From: Pseudomonas endophytica
Lineage (GTDB): Bacteria > Pseudomonadota > Gammaproteobacteria > Pseudomonadales > Pseudomonadaceae
DNA length: 64,000 bases
Assembly: GCF_001411475.1 (NCBI RefSeq)
Contig: NZ_LLWH01000112.1
Location: 100,700 to 164,699 of the forward strand
Reading direction: 5' to 3'
Part shown: positions 18,101-26,591 of the stretch, in pieces
Numbering within the stretch: position 1 is the stretch's first letter
Layout of the letters: the number at the start of each line of letters is the position of its first letter
Translations under genes and position numbers: made by a program
Notes under the pieces: generated by a model
Seen by the model: the letters and a program-made list of their open reading frames with translations, nothing else
Told to the model about the DNA's origin: nothing
The model's database searches: none

Positions 18101-18448
18101 ATGCCCTCCATAACAAAAATCACCTCAGCGATTGAGCTCGATAGTGAGATTGAAGCGCTAAAAGACAACGCCGCTACCCAGCGCGCCCTTGACTATTATT
18201 TGAAACCAGCTGTTTCGCAGCCGCCTGTCGAGAAGAAAGTGTTTGTTGTAGGTGACGACGTGAGCCAAGAAGAAGCGTTGGTCACAGCCAGTGATTATTT
18301 GAGGTGCGGCATCAGCATGATGTATGGCACCGCAGAAACCCATGGGGGTGCTCACCGCGATCAATTTCTGGCCGTCGCTTTTATTGTCGAGTCCGCCAAG
18401 CAACTGCTAGACCGCGCGCTGGATATGCAGAAATTGCCTACTCAGTGA
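18101..18448 (+). CDS. Small conserved Pseudomonas protein, DUF6124/DUF3077-like
   Basis: A 115-residue soluble protein with no signal peptide. The pattern 'QRALDYYLKP' followed by 'FVVGDDVSQEEALVTASDYL' and a C-terminal helical stretch ending AKQLLDRALD is typical of a small Pseudomonas family annotated DUF6124 (formerly DUF3077). Function unknown. It is divergent from the non-cleavable S24-type repressor and probably under its control; such small genes are often paired with regulators in Pseudomonas. Family assignment is from memory of the pattern, so moderate. Confidence 0.75.
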   Translation: MPSITKITSAIELDSEIEALKDNAATQRALDYYLKPAVSQPPVEKKVFVVGDDVSQEEALVTASDYLRCGISMMYGTAETHGGAHRDQFLAVAFIVESAKQLLDRALDMQKLPTQ

Positions 18449-18552
18449 AGCGAGCAGCCATTCATAGCTCACAAGGATCTTGCTGTCAGTATCGAGCTAG
18501 AGCCTTCGAAGGGAGATGGAGAAAAAAACTTAGAGAAAGTGCAGAAAATCAT

Positions 18553-18581
18553 TTGACTTGCAAATGATAATGATTACTATT
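18553..18581 (+). promoter_or_regulatory. Promoter of the PrrF RNA with overlapping Fur box
   Basis: TTGACT (-35, 18553-18558) and TACTAT (-10, 18575-18580) are 16 bases apart. Overlapping them, 18560-18578 (GCAAATGATAATGATTACT) matches the 19-base Fur consensus at 14 positions. Fur-Fe(II) bound here would block transcription when iron is plentiful. Confidence 0.85.
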
Positions 18582-18586
18582 GCAGG

Positions 18587-18702
18587 CAGCTGGTCGCGAG
18601 ATCAGCCGATCATTCAAAGGACCTTAGGTCGGTCTTTCGAATAATCTCCTCATCAGGCTAATCACGGTTATTTGACCCGGCTTATTGCCGGGTCTTTTTT
18701 TT
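18587..18702 (+). ncRNA. prrF: PrrF-family iron-responsive small RNA
   Basis: The sequence contains the conserved PrrF 5' hairpin (CTGGTCGCGAGATCAGCC), the conserved single-stranded pairing segment ending CTCATCAGGCTAATCACGG, and the GACCCGG/CCGGGTC terminator with eight Ts. Length is about 116 bases, as in Pseudomonas PrrF1/PrrF2. Under iron starvation this RNA represses translation of non-essential iron-using proteins such as SodB and TCA enzymes (known family role). Only one copy is present; in non-aeruginosa species the two copies usually lie at separate loci. The 5' end is placed from the promoter. Confidence 0.92.
18674..18702 (+). terminator. Terminator of the PrrF RNA
   Basis: GACCCGG, a 7-base loop and CCGGGTC form a perfect stem followed by eight Ts. 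Confidence 0.93.
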
Positions 18703-19015
18703 GCGGCCAGTTATCTGGCTCAGCGTGCTTCAGGCTAATGAAGTCTTGTGTGCGATCGGTTTTTTTCAGTGACCGCTACGATGCTGGCGATGATAGCAAA
18801 AGAACATCGACCAACGGAAGTCTAATACCCTATACCCTGGGCTTTATCGCGATTTTGAACTTGAGAATCACTCTCAAAAACGTTATCCTCGCGCCGCGTC
18901 AAGGATGACGCCCCCCTCGTTATCCTTCATTCTCCCCTCTTCAAAATTGCGTATTGGCTCATTGCGCTTGCGATGTAAAGTAACGCCCACAATTATCTGA
19001 TTCTAGGATTTGGCG
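18703..19015. other. Non-coding stretch after PrrF with a second Fur-like palindrome
   Basis: No convincing gene is present. The stretch holds the inverted repeat TTGAGAATCACTCTCAA (18861-18877), which resembles weaker Pseudomonas Fur boxes, followed by repeated TTATCCT-type words on both strands (around 18880-18930), which could be the leader of the carboxypeptidase gene at 19016 or a relic. A 78-codon open frame covering 18672-18908 overlaps the sRNA terminator and has no family features. Confidence 0.5.
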
Positions 19016-20167
19016 ATGATCGTGGCGCCTTCCGCACTTCATATCAGCAGTGACTTTGACAGCGGTAACATTCAGGTATTGGATGCCAGCAACCCGCTGC
19101 ACGTGCGTCTAGCGATAAAACCTGACGCCAAAAGCCCACACTTTCAATGGTTTCACTTCAATGTCCAGGGCTTGTGCGTGGGTCAGACCCACCGCTTTGA
19201 GCTGAGCAACGCCAGCCAGTCTTCCTACAACAAGGCTTGGTATGGCTATCACGCGGTTGCATCCTACGATCACGAGAAGTGGTTTCGCGTCCCTTCAGAA
19301 TTCGATGGCACCGCTTTAAACTTTAGCCTTGAGGCTGAACAACCTCAGGTCTGGTTCGCCTACTTCGAGCCCTATAGCCGCGCTCGTCACGATGAGCTGA
19401 TCAAAAACGCACTGCAATGGTCTGGTTGCGAGGTAGTGGCCGTCGGTAAAAGCGTCGAAGGTCGCGACATACCTTTATTGCGCAAAGGCACTGGTGCCAG
19501 CCGCAAACACAAGATCTGGATCATTGCTCAACAGCACCCAGGCGAACATATGGCCGAATGGTTTATGCAGGGTGTTCTTAAACGTTTGGAGCAAGGCAGC
19601 GACCCACAACTGCGTAAGTTGCTGGATCACGCCGATCTATACCTGATCCCCAATATGAATCCCGATGGCGCCTTCCATGGGCATTTGCGGACTAACGCCA
19701 ATGGCCAAGACCTGAACCGCGCTTGGCAAAACACCGACCCTCTTGCCAGCCCTGAAGTGTTTTTCGCTAAGGAGCAGATGCTCAAGTACGGTGTCGACCT
19801 CTTTCTAGACATTCACGGCGATGAAGAAATCCCCTACGTATTTACCGCAGGCTGTGAAGGTAACCCCGGCTATACCCAACGTCTGGCAACCTTAGAGGAG
19901 CGTTTTCGCAGCCACCTCAGCCAACTGACCCGCGACTTCCAAACCGAGTATGGCTACCCGCGTGACGAGGCAGGCCACGCGAACATGACCTTGGCCTGCA
20001 ACAGCGTCGGTGAGCAGTTTGACTGTCTATCACTGACGCTTGAAATGCCCTTTAAGGACAACAATGATGCGCCCGACGCATTGACCGGCTGGTCCGGCAA
20101 GCGCTCCATACAGTTGGGTAAAGATGTACTGAGTACCTTATCGAGTATGGTTCGCGAGCTCCGTTGA
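19016..20167 (+). CDS. M14-family zinc carboxypeptidase, cytosolic carboxypeptidase (CCP)-like
   Basis: A 383-residue metallopeptidase with an N-terminal beta-sandwich domain (about 1-130; WFHFNVQGLCVGQ..., typical of the cytosolic carboxypeptidase subfamily) and a C-terminal carboxypeptidase domain. Zinc ligands are His-174 and Glu-177 (QHPGEHMAEWF) and His-267 (DIHGDEE); the catalytic Glu is Glu-343 (LTLEMPFK); NPDGAFHG and LNRAW belong to the substrate site. There is no signal peptide, so it acts in the cytosol, perhaps on peptides or on glutamate-tailed proteins; the bacterial substrate is unknown. A TTG two codons upstream is an alternative start. It precedes the LRR kinase gene by 53 bases. 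Confidence 0.9.
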   Translation: MIVAPSALHISSDFDSGNIQVLDASNPLHVRLAIKPDAKSPHFQWFHFNVQGLCVGQTHRFELSNASQSSYNKAWYGYHAVASYDHEKWFRVPSEFDGTALNFSLEAEQPQVWFAYFEPYSRARHDELIKNALQWSGCEVVAVGKSVEGRDIPLLRKGTGASRKHKIWIIAQQHPGEHMAEWFMQGVLKRLEQGSDPQLRKLLDHADLYLIPNMNPDGAFHGHLRTNANGQDLNRAWQNTDPLASPEVFFAKEQMLKYGVDLFLDIHGDEEIPYVFTAGCEGNPGYTQRLATLEERFRSHLSQLTRDFQTEYGYPRDEAGHANMTLACNSVGEQFDCLSLTLEMPFKDNNDAPDALTGWSGKRSIQLGKDVLSTLSSMVRELR

Positions 20168-20220
20168 CGCGCTGCCAACCGCGCACTTTCTTTTACGTAT
20201 ATGAGTTCCACTGCCTGCTT

Positions 20221-21540
20221 ATGGATACCCTCGCTAAATTGCGCGCTGGCCAATTGGCTGGTGCTAAACGTCTGGATTTATCGTGCGGGCTGACTGAGTT
20301 CCCACAAGAGATTTTCCAACTAGCTGACACCCTTGAGATCCTCAATCTGAGTAGTAACGCACTTAGCAGCTTGCCCCACGACCTACACAGACTGAGCCAC
20401 TTACGCATTCTGTTTTGCTCGGACAACGCGTTCACCGAGTTGCCCGCCTGCTTAGGGCAATGCGCGCAATTGAGCATGATCGGCTTCAAGGCCAATCAGA
20501 TCGAAAGCGTTCCTAGTGCTGCACTGCCACCGCAGTTGCGCTGGTTAATCCTGACTGACAACCGCATTCGCCACCTGCCCGAGGCGTTGGGCCAGCGGCC
20601 ACTGCTGCAAAAACTGATGCTGGCGGGTAATCACTTGCACGCGTTGCCTGAACGCTTGACCGAATGCAAGCGTCTGGAACTAATCCGCTTGGCGGCCAAT
20701 CAATTCACCGAACTGCCTAATAGCGTACTGGCGCTGCCGAGTTTGTGTTGGCTGGCGTATGCCGGGAATCCGCTGCGCGAAGACGCCAGCGCGCTTCAAG
20801 AGCCAGACAACACACCTAACATCGACTGGTCGCAACTGACGTTTGAACAAAAGCTAGGCGAAGGTGCTTCGGGGATCATTTATCAGGCGCAATGGTGCGC
20901 ACCTGACAAACCAGCCCGGTCCGTCGCCGTCAAACTTTACAAAGGCACTATCACTAGCGATGGTTCGCCGCTCAATGAAATGAATGCCTGCATTGCGGCG
21001 GGTCAGCATCCGAATCTGATCAACGTATTAGGCCGTGTTGCAGGTCACCCCGAAGACACGGCGGGCCTGGTCATGGAGTTGATCGACCCTTCTTTTATCA
21101 ACCTTGGCGCCCTGCCCAGCTTTGATACGTGCAGTCGTGACGTCTACGCCGCCCATACCCGCTTCACCTACGACAGTGCCTTACGCATTGCCCGCGGTAT
21201 TGCTTCGGCAGCCAAGCATTTGCATGCTCAAGGCATCTGCCACGGTGATTTGTACGCACATAATATTTTGTACCGCGATGACGGTGACTGCCTGCTCGGC
21301 GATTTTGGTGCGGCGTGCTTCTACGCTCGCGACAACAGCCCGCAAAGCCGCGCACTACAACGTATTGAAGTCCGAGCTTTCGGGGTTTTGCTGGGGGAGC
21401 TACTGGAGCGGCTCGACTCAGACCTAAGCGATCAACAAAGCGCGCTGTGGCAAGACTTAGTGCAGATTTGCACACAGCCAGACGTATTGGCACGGCCAGA
21501 TTTCACCGCGATCAACAAAGCGTTGGCCTCCCCCCTGTAG
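20221..21540 (+). CDS. Leucine-rich-repeat protein with C-terminal Ser/Thr protein kinase domain
   Basis: A 439-residue fusion. Residues about 15-195 hold roughly eight leucine-rich repeats of 22-23 residues (LEILNLSSNALSSLP, LRWLILTDNRIRHLP, LELIRLAANQFTELP). Residues about 208-435 are a eukaryotic-like kinase domain: glycine loop LGEGASG (from 212), Lys-238 in VAVKLY, the catalytic loop HGDLYAHN (341-348; HRD replaced by HGD, as in several bacterial kinases) and DFG (361-363). No transmembrane segment is visible, so it is cytosolic. It probably forms a two-gene unit with the M14 carboxypeptidase. I chose the ATG at 20221 because the LRR part begins just after it. Confidence 0.9.
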   Translation: MDTLAKLRAGQLAGAKRLDLSCGLTEFPQEIFQLADTLEILNLSSNALSSLPHDLHRLSHLRILFCSDNAFTELPACLGQCAQLSMIGFKANQIESVPSAALPPQLRWLILTDNRIRHLPEALGQRPLLQKLMLAGNHLHALPERLTECKRLELIRLAANQFTELPNSVLALPSLCWLAYAGNPLREDASALQEPDNTPNIDWSQLTFEQKLGEGASGIIYQAQWCAPDKPARSVAVKLYKGTITSDGSPLNEMNACIAAGQHPNLINVLGRVAGHPEDTAGLVMELIDPSFINLGALPSFDTCSRDVYAAHTRFTYDSALRIARGIASAAKHLHAQGICHGDLYAHNILYRDDGDCLLGDFGAACFYARDNSPQSRALQRIEVRAFGVLLGELLERLDSDLSDQQSALWQDLVQICTQPDVLARPDFTAINKALASPL

Positions 21541-21601
21541 AAGCGAGCTTGCTCGCGATCTTTTGATCTTCAACAGATCGCGAGACGAGCGCCTACAGGG
21601 A
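21534..21601. repeat. REP-type repeat between convergent genes
   Basis: An inverted element (TGTAGAAGCGAGCTTGCTCGCGATC ... GATCGCGAGACGAGCGCCTACAG in imperfect pairing) ends the kinase gene and separates it from the convergent YebC-like gene. It belongs to the same family as the elements at 9604 and 56771 and may serve as bidirectional terminator. Confidence 0.75.
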
Positions 21602-21630
21602 GGGCTACAGGTCAATCGTAAGGGTCATTA

Positions 21631-22335
21631 CTACGCCAGCGCGACGAACATTTCCTGCACATCGTCCTGCTCTTCCAGCTTGGCCAAAAACTCCTGAACC
21701 TCAGCCATTTGCTCGTCGCTCAGACCGGTCACCGGGTTTTTCGGCAGATAGCCCAGTTTGGCCGACAGCACAGTGAAACCTTGCTCTGGCAACGCTTTTT
21801 GTACTGCATCCAAATCGGTAGTTTCAGTGATAAACAAAGTCGTACCTTCTTCCTCACCTTCCTCAAAATCCTGAGCGCCAGCTTCGATAGCGGCCATTTC
21901 AGGATCCGCATCCGGCGTGTCGGGTTTAGCTTCGATCAACCCCACATGGTTGAAGTCCCACGCCACCGACCCCGAAGCGCCCAATTGGCCTTTACGAAAT
22001 GCTACGCGGATCTCGGCAACGGTACGGTTGATGTTATCGGTCAGGCACTCAATGATTAACGGCACCTGGTGCGGAGCAAAGCCTTCATAGGTCACGCGGT
22101 GATATTGCACCGCTTCAGTACCGATACCCGCACCTTTGTTGATCGCACGCTTGATGGTGTCAGCGGGCATCGACGCTTTTTTAGCCTGCTCATAGACCAG
22201 ACGCAAATGTGAGTTCATGTCCGGGTCTGCGCCGTTGCGGGCTGCAACGGTCAGCTCCTTGGCCAATTTGCCAAAAATTTTCCCGCGGCTGTTGGCGGCG
22301 TCCGCTTTGTGTTTAACCTTCCACTGTGCGCCCAT
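21631..22335 (-). CDS. YebC/PmpR-family protein, second-type paralog
   Basis: A 234-residue member of the YebC/PmpR family, with the three-domain layout visible in [48 protein letters not shown] and a long acidic linker ([11 protein letters not shown]). The N-terminus [10 protein letters not shown] differs from the canonical YebC opening MAGHSKWANIKHRK, so this is the YeeN-like paralog rather than the one next to ruvC. Family members act as DNA-binding transcription regulators and, more recently reported, help ribosomes through polyproline stretches; which applies here is unknown. Single-gene unit. Confidence 0.9.
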   Translation of the reverse strand: MGAQWKVKHKADAANSRGKIFGKLAKELTVAARNGADPDMNSHLRLVYEQAKKASMPADTIKRAINKGAGIGTEAVQYHRVTYEGFAPHQVPLIIECLTDNINRTVAEIRVAFRKGQLGASGSVAWDFNHVGLIEAKPDTPDADPEMAAIEAGAQDFEEGEEEGTTLFITETTDLDAVQKALPEQGFTVLSAKLGYLPKNPVTGLSDEQMAEVQEFLAKLEEQDDVQEMFVALA

Positions 22336-22432
22336 AACTCATTCTCTCAATCAGGTGTGTCGCGGCAGTTTGGCCGTCGAATGGGCGCAAGTTTATACGG
22401 CTGAAAGTCGTCAATCGACCAAAAAATCTAAA

Positions 22433-23290
22433 TTACAGCGCCAGCTCCATAAACGCTTTGATCAGTCGCAGCTCAGCACGCCGCTCTAAGCAACCGAGCA
22501 TATGTTGGTTAATCAGCCCTGATCCGTTGATCGGCACGGCGCCGACCCGTGGGTCGTAGCTGACCTCAGCCGACGACACGATGCCCACGCCCAACTGCGC
22601 CGCCACGGCTTCTGTTACAGCCTCGCGGCTGTCCAGCTCCAACAACACACGAGGTTTCACTCCGGCGTTATCACACGCTCCATCAAAAGTACGCCGCGTA
22701 ATCGAGTTCGGCTCTCGCAAGACCATGATGATGTCGTGCAGTTGGGCAATATCGACGCCCTGCGCCAGCGCCAACCATGGATGGCTGGCGGGCACCAACG
22801 CGCAAATTCGCGACGTTTGCAGTGCGCGCAACGTCAGCCCTTTACGCGGTTCGACTTCAGTTAACACGGCCACATCAACGTGCTCGGACAGCAGCGCGGC
22901 CAAGGTTTCTTGAGCGTTACCCAGACGCAAATTAACAGTAACGCCCGGAAACCGCTCGCGCAGACTCGCCAACATCGGCATCACCCTGTGCGGGCCATCG
23001 GCAGCGACCTCCAGCCGCCCGGTGAGGAGCTGGCGATTAGCCTCCAGCAACACCTGCGCCTCATCCACCAAACCAAACATGGCCCGCGTGATAGAGGCCA
23101 ACTTCATGCCCTCCTCAGTCAGTTCTACACGACGCGCTGTACGTCGCAGCAAGGTAATTTGGTAATGCTCCTCCAAAGCCTTGATATGTCCGGTTACGGC
23201 GGGTTGGCTGATAAACAACCTGGCGGCGGCCCGCGTAAAGCTGCCTTCGCGGGCCACGGCATCAAAGGCGCGAAGCTGAAATAAATTCAT
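22433..23290 (-). CDS. LysR-family regulator, divergent from phnWX
   Basis: A 285-residue LysR-type regulator with a standard N-terminal helix-turn-helix (LRAFDAVAREGSFTRAAARLFISQPAVTGHI) and effector domain. It starts 115 bases from phnW on the other strand, so it is the likely activator of 2-aminoethylphosphonate degradation (inference from divergence). I chose the ATG at 23290, which gives the family N-terminus MNLFQLRAF. Confidence 0.88.
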   Translation of the reverse strand: MNLFQLRAFDAVAREGSFTRAAARLFISQPAVTGHIKALEEHYQITLLRRTARRVELTEEGMKLASITRAMFGLVDEAQVLLEANRQLLTGRLEVAADGPHRVMPMLASLRERFPGVTVNLRLGNAQETLAALLSEHVDVAVLTEVEPRKGLTLRALQTSRICALVPASHPWLALAQGVDIAQLHDIIMVLREPNSITRRTFDGACDNAGVKPRVLLELDSREAVTEAVAAQLGVGIVSSAEVSYDPRVGAVPINGSGLINQHMLGCLERRAELRLIKAFMELAL

Positions 23291-23405
23291 AGGTATAACT
23301 CTGGCCGATAGCTGAGATAACAACAAACAATTTGATTGATACCAGCACAAACTGCAACGTATGCCCTGTATTCAATTGCTATCCCAAGCGTGTGAGGAAT
23401 TCAGA

Positions 23406-24515
23406 ATGCCCCCTGCTGCGCCAATCCTACTGACCCCAGGCCCTTTGACCACTTCTGCGCGCACCCGTCAGGCAATGATGCTCGACTGGGGCTCTTGGGA
23501 TGACAGCTTCAACCAGTTGACCGCCAGCCTATGCGAGCAATTACTCGCGATCATCAACGCCGCCAACACCCACCACTGCGTGCCAATACAGGGCAGCGGT
23601 ACTTTCGCAGTCGAAGCCGCAATTGGCACCTTGGTGCCTCGCAACGGGCATGTGCTGGTATTGATCAACGGCGCCTACGGCAAACGGCTAGCGAAAATCT
23701 GCAAAGTGATAGGCCGTCGCTTTAGCACCTTTGAAACAGCCGAAAACCAGCCGACTACCGCCGCCGATGTTGATCGCTTGTTGAACGCTGATCCGCGCAT
23801 CAGCCATGTGGCTTTAATCCACTGCGAAACCAGCACCGGCATCTTGAACCCACTGTCCGACATAGCGGCGGTGATCGCCCAGCATGGCAAACGCCTGATT
23901 ATCGACGCCATGAGTTCATTTGGCGCCCTGCCTGTAGACGCACAGCACGTACCGTTTGACGCGTTGATCGCCGCCTCAGGCAAATGCCTTGAGGGCGTCC
24001 CGGGTTTAGGCTTTGTGTTCGCCCGTAAAGAATCACTGGCCAATGCCCAGGGTAATTGCCACTCGCTAGCAATGGACCTGCAAGACCAATACGCCTACAT
24101 GTCCAAGACCGGACAATGGCGCTTCACGCCCCCCACTCATGTGGTCGCGGCACTGCACGAAGCCTTGCTGCAATACAAGGAAGAAGGCGGTTTACCTGCA
24201 CGTCATAAACGTTACGCAAACAATTGCCAGACCCTACTCAATGGCATGGCTCGCTTGGGGCTGCGCAGCTTCTTGCCTGAGGCGATCCAGGCGCCAATTA
24301 TCGTGACCTTCCACGCTCCGAAAGATCCGCGCTATCAGTTCAAAACCTTCTACGAGCGGGTTAAGGCCAAGGGTTTCATTCTGTATCCCGGTAAGTTGAC
24401 CCAAGTCGAAACGTTCCGCGTCGGTTGTATCGGACAGGTCAATACCATCGACATGCACGCCGCGGTCAAAGCCATCGCCGACGTGCTGCGCGAAATGGAA
24501 GTGCTGGATATTTGA
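23406..24515 (+). CDS. phnW: 2-aminoethylphosphonate-pyruvate transaminase
   Basis: A 369-residue class V aminotransferase that transfers the amino group of 2-aminoethylphosphonate to pyruvate, giving phosphonoacetaldehyde and alanine. Visible features are [17 protein letters not shown], the strongly conserved [14 protein letters not shown] opening, [10 protein letters not shown] and the PLP lysine in [16 protein letters not shown] chose the ATG at 23406; upstream in-frame codons look non-coding. It is followed by phnX after 68 bases; both form one catabolic unit. Confidence 0.96.
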   Translation: MPPAAPILLTPGPLTTSARTRQAMMLDWGSWDDSFNQLTASLCEQLLAIINAANTHHCVPIQGSGTFAVEAAIGTLVPRNGHVLVLINGAYGKRLAKICKVIGRRFSTFETAENQPTTAADVDRLLNADPRISHVALIHCETSTGILNPLSDIAAVIAQHGKRLIIDAMSSFGALPVDAQHVPFDALIAASGKCLEGVPGLGFVFARKESLANAQGNCHSLAMDLQDQYAYMSKTGQWRFTPPTHVVAALHEALLQYKEEGGLPARHKRYANNCQTLLNGMARLGLRSFLPEAIQAPIIVTFHAPKDPRYQFKTFYERVKAKGFILYPGKLTQVETFRVGCIGQVNTIDMHAAVKAIADVLREMEVLDI

Positions 24516-24583
24516 TTCAGCTCCCACCTCACAACACCCCTTTACCTCGCGCAGCCGAGGCTGCTCATACAGGATGTACAGAC

Positions 24584-25411
24584 ATGAACTACAGCAACCC
24601 AAGCACACTTCAGGCAGCGATTTTCGACTGGGCCGGTACTGTGGTCGACTTTGGCTCCTTCGCCCCGACTCAGATCTTTGTTGAAGCCTTTGCCGAATTC
24701 GGCGTGCAGATGTCCATAGATGAGGCACGCGGCCCCATGGGCATGGGGAAATGGGATCACATACGCACCCTTTGCGATCAGCCACAGATCAGCGAACGCT
24801 ACAAAAAAGCATTTGGCCGTACACCGAGCGACGACGATGTGACCGCGATTTACCAGCGCTTCATGCCACTGCAAATCGAAAAAATCGCCGAGCACTCGGC
24901 GCTGATTCCTGGCGCACTGCAGGCCATCGCCAACCTGCGTGAGCAAGGCATAAAAATCGGCTCGTGTTCGGGTTATCCCGCGCAGGTCATGGCCAAAGTC
25001 GTCGAACTGGCCGCCACCAGCGGCTACGTCGCTGACCACGTGGTGGCGACTGATGAGGTGCCCAATGGCCGTCCGTGGCCTGCTCAAGCCTTGGCCAACG
25101 TGATTGCAATGGGCGTTGATGATGTCGGTGCATGCGTCAAAATTGACGATACCGTACCCGGCATCCTTGAAGGTCGACGGGCGGGCATGTGGACAGTGGC
25201 ACTGGTGTGCTCCGGTAATGCGCTGGGCCTGACTTACGAGCAATACCGCGCGCTGGACTCCGCCACCTTGGCCACAGAGCGCAAACGCATTCACGCCCTG
25301 TTCGAAGGTTCACGCCCGCATTACCTGATCGACACCATCAACGACCTTCCCGAAGTTATTGCCGACATCAACAAGCGACTGGCACAGGGCGAAATGCCGC
25401 AAAGCAGCTAA
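24584..25411 (+). CDS. phnX: Phosphonoacetaldehyde hydrolase (phosphonatase)
   Basis: A 275-residue HAD-superfamily enzyme that breaks the carbon-phosphorus bond of phosphonoacetaldehyde to give acetaldehyde and phosphate. Diagnostic residues are visible: the nucleophile Asp-15 in [13 protein letters not shown], the Schiff-base Lys-56 in MGMGKWDHI, and CSGYPAQVM and KIDDTVPGI (acidic HAD motif). It follows phnW. No phosphonate transporter or phnA gene lies in the window, so uptake must be encoded elsewhere. Confidence 0.96.
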   Translation: MNYSNPSTLQAAIFDWAGTVVDFGSFAPTQIFVEAFAEFGVQMSIDEARGPMGMGKWDHIRTLCDQPQISERYKKAFGRTPSDDDVTAIYQRFMPLQIEKIAEHSALIPGALQAIANLREQGIKIGSCSGYPAQVMAKVVELAATSGYVADHVVATDEVPNGRPWPAQALANVIAMGVDDVGACVKIDDTVPGILEGRRAGMWTVALVCSGNALGLTYEQYRALDSATLATERKRIHALFEGSRPHYLIDTINDLPEVIADINKRLAQGEMPQSS

Positions 25412-25510
25412 ATAAGAACAGGCAGACGACTGGGCGCGGCTTAGTCGTCTATCGGTTCACCTGCATGATTCTGGCTCGACACAGGGCATGAACTGCGATG
25501 CAGACAGGCA

Positions 25511-26071
25511 TCAGTTTTTGTTTAACTGCTCAACCCACTGGCTGTAAGCATCAATAAATGTCTGCAAAAACGGTCGGGTTTTTTCTGACACGGTTCCAGA
25601 CTCATCAAAAACGCTACCCGCCCCACCTAGGTAGGCTTCTGGCTGTTGCATACAAGGAACATTCAGGAATACCAGCGATTGACGCAAGTGATGGTTGGCA
25701 CCAAAACCACCAATGGCACCCGGCGAAACGCTAATAACGGCACCCGGCTTGCCACCCCAGACGCTTTTACCATAGGGACGTGATCCTACGTCGAGGGCGT
25801 TTTTAAGCGCAGCCGGAACCGAGCGATTGTATTCCGGGGTTACAAACAGCACTGCATCGGCGGCTCGCACCTGATCTCGAAAAGCACTGTAGGAGGCTGG
25901 CGGCGTTGAGGTTTCAATGTCTTCGTTGTACAGCGGTAAGTCGCCTATCTCGACGATGTTCAACTTCAGGTTAGCCGGAGCTAGATCAGCCAAAGCATGG
26001 GCCACTTTGCGATTGAGTGATTCTTTTCTCAAACTACCGACTAGCACTGCAACGTTGTAGACCTTGCTCAT
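25511..26071 (-). CDS. NADPH-dependent FMN reductase, ChrR/azoreductase-like
   Basis: A 186-residue flavodoxin-like reductase. VGSLRKESLNRKVA is the FMN phosphate loop and PEYNRSVPAALKNALDVGSR is the conserved flavin/NADPH segment of the NADPH-dependent FMN reductase family, which includes the quinone/chromate reductase ChrR. It probably reduces quinones in the cytosol without semiquinone formation. It is a single gene, converging on phnX and separated from it by an AGACGACT hairpin (25422-25449). Confidence 0.9.
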   Translation of the reverse strand: MSKVYNVAVLVGSLRKESLNRKVAHALADLAPANLKLNIVEIGDLPLYNEDIETSTPPASYSAFRDQVRAADAVLFVTPEYNRSVPAALKNALDVGSRPYGKSVWGGKPGAVISVSPGAIGGFGANHHLRQSLVFLNVPCMQQPEAYLGGAGSVFDESGTVSEKTRPFLQTFIDAYSQWVEQLNKN

Positions 26072-26267
26072 AGAAAACTCCGAGTCTGTGGCTGTAGGAA
26101 GAGTAGTTATAGATGATCAAACAGCTTTCTTGCAGAGAGGTTCACCTTAATTTCCTGCAAGCCTGTAAAGTAGCCAGACTATTTTTTCCCTATCGTTAAA
26201 CTTCCCCTACTGATCAACGGTCTACAGAACCGCAAATTGGGTGTTTATCTCCAGAGGTTCTCTACAA

Positions 26268-26510
26268 ATGGCGGCAGTTCTAGTTGGGCAATTTCATGCA
26301 AGAGACGCGGAAGGCCGTGTCTACTCAGTGCATGAATTTGAAACAGAGGTAGAGGGTCAGGCTGTGACCACTTATAAGCTGGCTATTGGCGATCGCGTCA
26401 CAAAGATCAATGAGAATGAGTTCCTGTTGGTCCAGTCAGACATTCAACTGACTCGCGACTCGGAAACCTCAGCGACTAAAAAGCCTGATGCCCTAGTGAC
26501 ACCGGAATAA
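26268..26510 (+). CDS. Small protein of unknown function
   Basis: An 80-residue acidic protein starting MAAVLVGQFHARDAEGRVYSV and ending with a disordered Thr/Lys-rich tail. An AGAGG ribosome binding site lies before the ATG at 26268. The first 60 residues look like a small beta-rich domain (alternating charged and hydrophobic residues, VYSVHEFETEVEGQAVTTYKLA). I do not recognise the family firmly. It sits between the FMN reductase and a LysR regulator, in the same direction as the latter. Confidence 0.65.
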   Translation: MAAVLVGQFHARDAEGRVYSVHEFETEVEGQAVTTYKLAIGDRVTKINENEFLLVQSDIQLTRDSETSATKKPDALVTPE

Positions 26511-26591
26511 AACGCTGCTACCGGCACATCACTGAAGTCACAGGAAGAGACTGGGATCAAGCTTGGCGAGGTTCAACTTGATCCGCGGAAT

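Noticed and set aside
17314..18448. Possible prophage or pyocin remnant suggested by the CI-like repressor
   Set aside because: No integrase, structural, lysis or excisionase genes lie on either side; the flanks are liu genes and PrrF.
18672..18908. 78-codon open frame after the PrrF RNA
   Set aside because: It starts inside the PrrF terminator, shows no ribosome binding site and crosses the Fur-like palindrome.
20221..21540. LRR kinase as a type III effector
   Set aside because: No secretion signal, hrp-box-like promoter or chaperone gene is seen; the N-terminus goes directly into the LRR part.
25422..25449. AGACGACT...AGTCGTCT hairpin between phnX and the FMN reductase as an independent element
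   Set aside because: It is short, lacks a T-run and is best read as a modest stem-loop between convergent genes; not strong enough for a separate claim.
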